In this document: positions 58,929 through 64,000 of the stretch, piece after piece | Layout: the number at the start of each line of letters is the position of its first letter | Numbering within the stretch: position 1 is the first letter of the stretch | Source of the DNA: Pseudonocardia sp. MH-G8 | GTDB taxonomy: Bacteria; Actinomycetota; Actinomycetes; Mycobacteriales; Pseudonocardiaceae | Length of the DNA stretch: 64,000 nt | Assembly: GCF_002262885.1 (NCBI RefSeq) | Contig: NZ_NKYF01000001.1 | Coordinates: 372,001 to 436,000, forward strand | Reading direction: 5' to 3' | The notes under the pieces: generated by a model | Told to the model about the DNA's origin: nothing | What the model saw: only the letters and a program-made list of their open reading frames with translations | The model's database searches: none | Made by a program: the position numbers and the translations under genes

Positions 58929-59471
58929 TCAGCTGTCCGCGGGGGCGTACACCGCGTGCAGCACGCCGGTCGTGAACGTCGTGCTGCGGACCAGCCGCAG
59001 GGGGTGGGTCGGCGTGTCCTCGAACAACCGCTGCCCGTGGCCGACTGCGATCGGGTGGATGAGCAGGTTGAGCTCGTCGAGCAGGTCGTTCGCCAGCAGC
59101 CAGCGCACGAGGGTGGCGCTGCCGGACATGGCGATGTCGCCCTCGGTGCGCTCCTTGATCTTGGTCAGCTCGGCGGCGATGTCACCGGAGACGACGGTGG
59201 TGCCGCTCCAGCCGGCCTCGGTCAGGGTGTGCGACACGACGTACTTGGTGGCCCCGTTGATGAACGGCGCGAACGTGTCGTCGTCGCTCTTCGGCCAGTA
59301 CTCGGACCACTCGTCGTAGAGCCGCCGCCCCATCAGGAACGCGCTCGCGGTCTCCATCCCCGCGCCGATGGCGGCGCCCATCTCGTCGTTGAAGTAGGGG
59401 AAGTGCCACTGGTCGGGCGCCTCGACGACGTCGTCGAGGGAGATGAAGAAGTTCGAGACGATCCTGCCCAT
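58929..59471 (-). CDS. RibD C-terminal-domain (DHFR-like) protein
   Basis: 180 residues. Marks: RIVSNFFISLDDVVEAPDQWHFPYFNDEM, AFLMGRRLYDEWSEYWP, KYVVSHTL, and DIAMSGSATLVRWLLANDLLDELNLLIHPIAVGHGQRLFED. NADPH-binding fold, substrate unknown. ATG 59471 follows GCGAGGAGCGCACC. A paralogue is at 37215. Confidence 0.9.
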   Translation of the reverse strand: MGRIVSNFFISLDDVVEAPDQWHFPYFNDEMGAAIGAGMETASAFLMGRRLYDEWSEYWPKSDDDTFAPFINGATKYVVSHTLTEAGWSGTTVVSGDIAAELTKIKERTEGDIAMSGSATLVRWLLANDLLDELNLLIHPIAVGHGQRLFEDTPTHPLRLVRSTTFTTGVLHAVYAPADS

Positions 59472-59568
59472 GGTGCGCTCCTCGCTGCGGGTGTCCGATC
59501 CGTTCCCCGTACCGACCTACGGCGGCGCGAGAACTCATCGCGCACCGCGAAAGGGCTACGGTCGCGAT

Positions 59569-60180
59569 GTGACCGGCGAGGGGGTTCGGCTCGGGGTCGA
59601 GGCCGCGCGTGCGCTGGCGCGGACCGGTTGCTGCGAGTTCGGTCCGGGGCTCACCGACGCCGAGTTCGCGCGCATCGAGCACGAGCACAGCTTCGAGTTC
59701 GCCGACGACCACCGCGCGTTCCTCGCCACCGCACTACCGCTGAACGGCCCGCACCTCGAGGAGGAGGGCGTGATCCGGACGCGCGATCCGTGGCCGCAGT
59801 GGCGCGGCGGCGACCCCGACGACCTGCGCCTCCGGTTGAGCCGTCCGGTGGACGGGGTGCTCTTCGACGTGCAGCACAACGTGGTCTGGCATCACAGCTG
59901 GGGGAAACGTCCGGCCGACCCGGATCTGGCACTGGAGATCGCCCGGGTGCAGCTCGCGCGGGTGCCCCGGATGATCCCGGTGTACGCGCACCGGTGCCTG
60001 CCCGGCGGCCGCGGGACGTTCGGCCACCCGGTCCTGTCGATCTGGCAGACCGACATCATCTACTACGGGATGGACCTGGCCGAATACGTGCACCAGGAGT
60101 TCGGCGGCCCGGGGCTGGACCGGACGGACGAGCGGTGGCAGCCGCGGGGCACCGTGCCCTTCTGGCTGGACTTCTTCTGA
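59569..60180 (+). CDS. Hypothetical protein, SMI1/KNR4-like by layout
   Basis: 203 residues. Starts GTG 59569. Layout CEFGPGLTDAEFARIEHEHSFEFADDHRAFLATALPLNG, then WPQWRGGDPDDLRLRL and VLFDVQHNVVWHHSWGKRP, recalls SUKH-type proteins (a loop LPxDYRxFL and acid-rich helices). VPRMIPVYAHRCLPGG and TDIIYYGMDLAEYV follow. SUKH proteins are often immunity factors, but no toxin gene is adjacent. Function is not assigned. It ends one base before the convergent MFS gene. Confidence 0.65.
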   Translation: MTGEGVRLGVEAARALARTGCCEFGPGLTDAEFARIEHEHSFEFADDHRAFLATALPLNGPHLEEEGVIRTRDPWPQWRGGDPDDLRLRLSRPVDGVLFDVQHNVVWHHSWGKRPADPDLALEIARVQLARVPRMIPVYAHRCLPGGRGTFGHPVLSIWQTDIIYYGMDLAEYVHQEFGGPGLDRTDERWQPRGTVPFWLDFF

Positions 60181-61446
60181 CTACGCTGCGCGACAGCGGG
60201 CCACCGGGAGCGACCTGCCCAGACGCGCGAGCGGGGAGAGCGCCAGGACCAGCGGCGACAGGGCCAGGCCGATCGCGGCCACCAGCAGGCTCGTGCGCAG
60301 TCCCCAGTGCTCGCCGAGGTACCCGCCGCACAGCGATCCGAACGGCATCAGCCCCATCCCGACGAAGTTGATGGTGGCCACGACCCGGCCCTGCACCCGC
60401 ACCGGGGTGACGGCCTGCCGGACGACCGCGGTGATGATGTTGACCACCTGGCTGCACGCGCCGAACACGAAGTTGATCGCCATCAGCAGCAGGACCGCGG
60501 CGACACCCGAGCCGTGCACCGCCGGGACGCACATCAGCACGACGTCGGCCAGCGCCGCCGAGGACACCAGCACGACGCCGTAGCCGAACCGGCGGGGCAG
60601 GCCCGCGGACAGCAGGGAGCCCAGTACCGCGCCCGGCCCCATCGCCGCGAGCACCAGACCGACGACCGCACCCGACAGGTCCAGGGTCCGCACCAGGAAC
60701 AGCAGGTAGACGGTCATCAGGGCCGCGAAGCAGAACTGGTAGGCGGCCGAGGCGAGGCCCACCGCGCGCAACGAGGGGCTGCGGGCCACGAACCGGAGGC
60801 CGTCGCCGATCTCCCGCCAGATCCGGGTGGGGCGTTCGCCGGGTTCCGGTATCGGTTCGCGCCGGCGGATCCCGCGCAGCGACAGGGCCGAGACCGCGAA
60901 GAGCGCGGCGCTCGCCAGCGCGGCGGTCGAGGCCGAGAGCAGCGACACCAGCGCCCCACCCAGCGCGGGCCCACCGATCTGCGCGGCGGACCTGCTGCTC
61001 TCGAGAGCGCTGTTGGCCTGCATCAGCTGATCGCGCGCCACCAGCCGCACGAGGGACGCGTGGTAGGCCACGTCGAAGAACACCGTGAACACGCCGACCG
61101 CGAACGCGACGACGAGCAACACCGGCATCCCGAGCAGGCCGAGGACGGCCGAGACGGTGATCGCGGCCAGCAACGCGGCGCGCCCGACGTCGGCCAGCAC
61201 CATCACGGTGCGCGTCCGCCACCGGTCCACCCAGACGCCGGCCAGCAGCGAGAACAGCAGGATGGGGGCCTGCTCCACCGCGCGCAGGACACCCACCTGG
61301 TCGGCACCGGCGTCGAGGGCCACCACCGCGACGAGCGGCAGGACCACCCGGCCGGCGTGCTCCCCGACCTGCGAGGCCGTCTGGCCTGCCCAGAGCTTGC
61401 GGAAATCACGGTCGCGCCACAGGCGCACGGGAGGAGCAGACGGCAC
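60181..61446 (-). CDS. MFS exporter (MFS_3, EntS-like)
   Basis: 421 residues, 12 hydrophobic segments. MFS_3 marks: LWRDRDFRKLWAGQTASQVGEHAGRVVLPLVAVVAL and GVWVDRWRTRTVMVLADVGRAALLAAI. It resembles enterobactin-exporter and macrolide-efflux proteins. Start GTG 61446 follows AAGGGGT. It diverges from the siderophore/corrinoid-type lipoprotein gene, so it could export the matching metallophore; this is only contextual. Confidence 0.88.
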   Translation of the reverse strand: MPSAPPVRLWRDRDFRKLWAGQTASQVGEHAGRVVLPLVAVVALDAGADQVGVLRAVEQAPILLFSLLAGVWVDRWRTRTVMVLADVGRAALLAAITVSAVLGLLGMPVLLVVAFAVGVFTVFFDVAYHASLVRLVARDQLMQANSALESSRSAAQIGGPALGGALVSLLSASTAALASAALFAVSALSLRGIRRREPIPEPGERPTRIWREIGDGLRFVARSPSLRAVGLASAAYQFCFAALMTVYLLFLVRTLDLSGAVVGLVLAAMGPGAVLGSLLSAGLPRRFGYGVVLVSSAALADVVLMCVPAVHGSGVAAVLLLMAINFVFGACSQVVNIITAVVRQAVTPVRVQGRVVATINFVGMGLMPFGSLCGGYLGEHWGLRTSLLVAAIGLALSPLVLALSPLARLGRSLPVARCRAA

Positions 61447-61610
61447 GGGGACCCCTTGACGTGGTGCGCCACCACCCGACGCGCCACGAAGGCGCACCGG
61501 GAGCAGCGCAAGGAGGAGTTCGCTGTGCCGTGGACGGGACGGCACGCGGTGACAGGTCGCTACGACCTAGGACGTCAACGCGTGCGGGGTTGGCCGGGCA
61601 TCTCTCAGCT

Positions 61611-61635
61611 CCTCGGGGGTCCTGCTGCCCCGAGG
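61611..61635. promoter_or_regulatory. Hairpin in leader region before the binding-protein gene
   Basis: CCTCGGGG and CCCCGAGG form an 8-bp stem with a 9-base loop, 47 bases before ATG 61682. It may be an operator or a leader structure. I could not fit the cobalamin riboswitch conserved core to this region. Confidence 0.35.
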
Positions 61636-61668
61636 CTAGCCTCCCGCCGGGCCGTGGAGGAAGCAGGT

Positions 61669-61674
61669 TAGAGT
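61669..61674 (+). promoter_or_regulatory. Possible -10 element, leaderless start
   Basis: TAGAGT lies 7 bases before ATG 61682, matching the TANNNT pattern. With normal spacing transcription would start at the ATG, giving a leaderless mRNA, common in actinobacteria. No Shine-Dalgarno is seen before this ATG. Confidence 0.45.
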
Positions 61675-61681
61675 CCTGCTC

Positions 61682-62662
61682 ATGAAAATCGTTGCCACCT
61701 GGATGGGCGTGGCATCGGTGGCGGTGATGGCGCTCGCCGCGTGCGGGGGTGCGCCGGTGCCGGCCGCGGCCGGCCCGGGCGCGGCCACCACCGTGCAGAG
61801 TTGCGGGCAGACCCTCGCGTTCGCCGCACCGCCCCAGCGCGCCGTCGCGCTCGAGCAGAACGCCACCGAGATCATGCTGTCGCTCGGGCTCGCGGACCGG
61901 ATGGCCGGAACGAGCTACCGGACCGACCCCGTGCTCGACGAGCTCGCCGAGGCCTACGCCGGCGTGCCCGTGCTCGCCGAGCAGTACCCCGCGCGCGAGG
62001 CGCTCCTGGCCGCCGAGCCCGACTTCACCTACTCGACGTTCGCGTCGGCCTACGCGCCCGAGGCCGCCGGCTCCCGCGAGGATCTCGCCGCGCTCGGCGT
62101 GCCGGCCTACCTGTCGGCCCACAGCTGCCCGGACCGGGCGCCCGGGCCGGTGCCGTTCGACGCGATCATGCAGGAGATCACCGACATCGGCACGGTCTTC
62201 GGGGTGCCCGAGCGCGCCGCGGCGCTCGTGGCCGAGCAGCGGGCGCGCCTCGCGGCGGCCACGGGCACGAGCACGCCCGAGCGGTCGGTCCTCTGGTACT
62301 ACTCCGGCACCAGCACGCCGCACGTCGCCGGCTCGGGCGGGCTCGCGGCCACCATGAGCGAGGTCGTCGGCGTCCGCAACGCGTTCGACGACGCCCCGCA
62401 GGCCTGGGTGGAGGGCAGCTGGGAGGAGATCGCCGAGCGCGACCCGGACGTGTTCGTGCTCGCCGACCTCACCCGGGGCGGCGACGGCGACAGCGCCCAG
62501 TCGAAGATCGATTTTCTGCGCGCGCACCCGGTGGCGTCGCAGCTGCGCGCCGTCCGCGAGGGCGCGTTCATCGTCGTTCCCGGCTCGACGCTGGACCCGT
62601 CGATCCGGAGCGTGTCCGCGGTGGAAGCCGTGAGCGCGGGACTTCAGGAGGTAGGAACATGA
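61682..62662 (+). CDS. BtuF/FecB-type metal-chelate-binding lipoprotein
   Basis: 326 residues. Signal with lipobox: VASVAVMALAAC. Helical-backbone binding protein (TroA-like): AAPPQRAVALEQNATEIMLSLGLADRMAGTSYRTDPVLDELAEAYAGVPVLAEQYPAREALLAAEPDFTYSTFA, and the second lobe VLWYYSGTSTPHVAGSGG. Binds an iron-siderophore, haem, cobalamin or related cofactor such as F420-0. Start ATG 61682 at a probable leaderless promoter. Operon with methyltransferase and permease. Ligand not determinable. Confidence 0.88.
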   Translation: MKIVATWMGVASVAVMALAACGGAPVPAAAGPGAATTVQSCGQTLAFAAPPQRAVALEQNATEIMLSLGLADRMAGTSYRTDPVLDELAEAYAGVPVLAEQYPAREALLAAEPDFTYSTFASAYAPEAAGSREDLAALGVPAYLSAHSCPDRAPGPVPFDAIMQEITDIGTVFGVPERAAALVAEQRARLAAATGTSTPERSVLWYYSGTSTPHVAGSGGLAATMSEVVGVRNAFDDAPQAWVEGSWEEIAERDPDVFVLADLTRGGDGDSAQSKIDFLRAHPVASQLRAVREGAFIVVPGSTLDPSIRSVSAVEAVSAGLQEVGT

Positions 62663-63426
62663 GCGCACCGACGACCGACGCCACCCACCGGCGTCTGCTC
62701 GAACGCTGGGAGCTGCAGCAGGCGGCCTACGTCGCCCACCGGGAGAACCGCTTCGAGGTCATGCTCGACGTGCTGGCCCTGCACGGTCCGGCCGCCCCGA
62801 CGGTCCTCGACCTGGCCTGCGGGCCGGGATCGATCTCCGACCGGGTGCTGCGCCGGTTCCCCGACGCCACCACCGTGGCCGTCGACTACGACCCCGTGCT
62901 GACGCGCGTGGCCGAGGAGGCCCTGGCCGGCCACGGCGGCCGCGCCACCGTCCTCGACGTCGACCTCGCCCGGCCCGGCTGGTCGGACGCGCTCGGGGGA
63001 CGGCGGTTCGACGCGGTGCTGAGCTCCACGGCGCTGCACTGGCTCGCGCCCGGCCGGCTGCTGGCCGTCTACGAGGAGCTGGGCCGGATGCTGGCGCCGG
63101 GCGCGGTGTTCCTCAACGCCGACCACCTGCGCTTCGACGACCGGGCGCCGACCCTGCGCGAGATCTCGGCCGCCCACGACCGGCGGTGCCAGGACGAGGC
63201 CTTCACCGCCGGGGTGCCGGACTGGCAGGGCTGGTGGGCCGAGGCGGCGCAGCTGCCCGACCTGGCCGAGCTGGTGGCACTGCGCGAGCAGCGCTTCGCC
63301 GACCGGCCACCCCAGCCCCACTCCCCGCTGGACCTGCACCTCGCCGCGCTGCGGACCGCCGGGTTCGCGGAGGTGGGCACGGTGTGGCAGTACCTCGATG
63401 ACCACGTCGTCTTCGCGCGTCGCTGA
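62659..63426 (+). CDS. Class I SAM-dependent methyltransferase
   Basis: 255 residues. SAM motif VLDLACGPGSISDRVLRRFPDATTVAVDYDPVLTRVAEE (residues 49-88), then FDAVLSSTALHWLAPGRLLAVYEELGRMLAPGAVFLNAD. The ATG overlaps the binding-protein stop by 4 bp, and its end overlaps the permease start by 29 bp, so it is built into the transport operon. It may methylate a metallophore or sensor, or detoxify the ligand; not determinable. Confidence 0.88.
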   Translation: MSAPTTDATHRRLLERWELQQAAYVAHRENRFEVMLDVLALHGPAAPTVLDLACGPGSISDRVLRRFPDATTVAVDYDPVLTRVAEEALAGHGGRATVLDVDLARPGWSDALGGRRFDAVLSSTALHWLAPGRLLAVYEELGRMLAPGAVFLNADHLRFDDRAPTLREISAAHDRRCQDEAFTAGVPDWQGWWAEAAQLPDLAELVALREQRFADRPPQPHSPLDLHLAALRTAGFAEVGTVWQYLDDHVVFARR

Positions 63427-64000
63427 ACCCCGCCGCGCGGCGGTGGTCGCCGTGGCCGGGTCGGTGGCGCTCGTGCTGTCGATCGCGGTGGCGGTGACCC
63501 TCGGTTCGGCGGACCTGGCCGTCACCGACGTGGCCCGGTCGGTGCTGGTGCACCTCGGGCTGCCGCTGCGCCCGCTCCCCCCGCTGCACGACGGCATCGT
63601 CTGGCAGCTGCGGATGCCGCGGGTGCTGCTCGCCGTGCTCGTCGGCGCCGGGCTCGCGGTGTGCGGGGCGGTCCTGCAGGCCCTCACCGGCAACCCGCTG
63701 GCCGACCCGTACCTGCTCGGCATCTCCTCGGGGGCGTCCACCGGAGCCGTCGCCGTGCTCGTGCTCGGCGTCGGCGCCGGCGCCGGGGCGTTCGCCCTGT
63801 CCGGTGGCGCCTTCCTCGGCAGCCTCATCGCGTTCGCGACGGTGCTGGCGCTGGCCGGGCGGTCCTTGGTGAGCTCCACGCGGGTGGTGCTCGCCGGCGT
63901 CGCCGCGTCGCAGCTGTTCGGCGCGGTCACCAGCCTCATCGTGATCACCTCGGCGGACGCCGACGCCACCCGCAGCGTGACGTTCTGGCTGCTCGGGTCG
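63398..64000 (+). CDS. BtuC/FecCD-type permease (3' end off window)
   Basis: First 201 codons. Membrane segments: AAVVAVAGSVALVLSIAVAVTLGS, then IVWQLRMPRVLLAVLVGAGLAVCGAVLQALTGNPLADPYLLGISSGASTGAVAVLVLG, the hallmark FecCD/BtuC motif. ATG 63398 is 29 bp inside the methyltransferase gene; the frame is open from there with no later good start. The ATPase should follow beyond the window. Confidence 0.9.
   Translation, partial: MTTSSSRVAEPRRAAVVAVAGSVALVLSIAVAVTLGSADLAVTDVARSVLVHLGLPLRPLPPLHDGIVWQLRMPRVLLAVLVGAGLAVCGAVLQALTGNPLADPYLLGISSGASTGAVAVLVLGVGAGAGAFALSGGAFLGSLIAFATVLALAGRSLVSSTRVVLAGVAASQLFGAVTSLIVITSADADATRSVTFWLLGS

Noticed and set aside
61447-61681. Possible cobalamin riboswitch before the BtuF/FecB-type gene
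   Set aside because: I could not match the conserved B12-box core, and the -10 box just before the ATG implies a leaderless transcript.

Overview
The window is very GC-rich with almost complete third-position G/C, tightly packed operons with 4-8 bp overlaps, many GTG starts and single-gene regulators. It contains F420-type PPOX, DoxX/SnoaL with a SigJ-like sigma factor, AAC(2')-type acetyltransferase, GH15 trehalase and actinobacterial-style transporters without their own ATPase. This fits a chromosomal segment of a filamentous or soil actinobacterium, probably Pseudonocardiaceae-like; the family name is inference. I saw no rRNA, tRNA, CRISPR array or insertion sequence.

Layout. (1) 1-9737: a catabolic locus with a glucarate-dehydratase-like enolase-superfamily enzyme, a creatininase-family hydrolase, a ROK-like protein, a complete peptide/opine-type ABC importer (two ATPases, two permeases, lipoprotein), an IclR regulator with a perfect palindromic operator, and a beta-lactamase-fold serine hydrolase. 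(2) 9742-11690: SnoaL-like and DoxX-like genes divergent from an ECF41/SigJ sigma factor; both promoters match the ECF41 consensus. (3) 11706-18366: LacI regulator with two operators, a sugar ABC importer without ATPase, and a large FAD-dependent oxidoreductase. (4) 18440-22893: an ABC-F ATPase preceded by a possible leader peptide and hairpin, then an SsuABC/TauABC-type importer. (5) 22992-30911: nuoA, a cysteine-free NuoB/NuoD-like fusion, and nuoHJKLMN, i.e. a complex I membrane arm without NADH or Fe-S modules. (6) 31104-34859: csoR, copZ, an exported copper-associated protein and a P1B copper ATPase, with CsoR-like dyads between csoR and nuoA.

(7) 35118-44140: a membrane sulfatase-fold protein, RibD-type reductase, YihY, stomatin/NfeD pair, PPOX protein, a decayed reductase, and a two-component system coupled to a TAXI binding protein. 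(8) 44258-53578: an Nramp-like transporter, a secreted PL7 alginate-lyase-like protein with a long repeat linker, an MHS transporter, AAC(2')-like acetyltransferase, a broken Uma2 gene, an unusual P450, and a Gfo/Idh dehydrogenase with a sugar isomerase. (9) 53731-61446: glucose dehydrogenase, GH15 trehalase and type II NADH dehydrogenase in a row, a methyltransferase, a second RibD-type reductase, an unknown protein, and an MFS exporter. (10) 61682-64000: a BtuF/FecB-type lipoprotein, a methyltransferase and a BtuC/FecC permease cut by the window end.

The most unusual themes are the ion-pumping Nuo arm with a metal-free Q-module relic next to a copper regulon, and a set of long palindromic elements (at least six sequence families) that sit at gene junctions and in several cases run into coding sequence: two lie in frame inside nuoL, one provides the C-terminus and stop of ndh, and one ends a damaged Uma2 gene.
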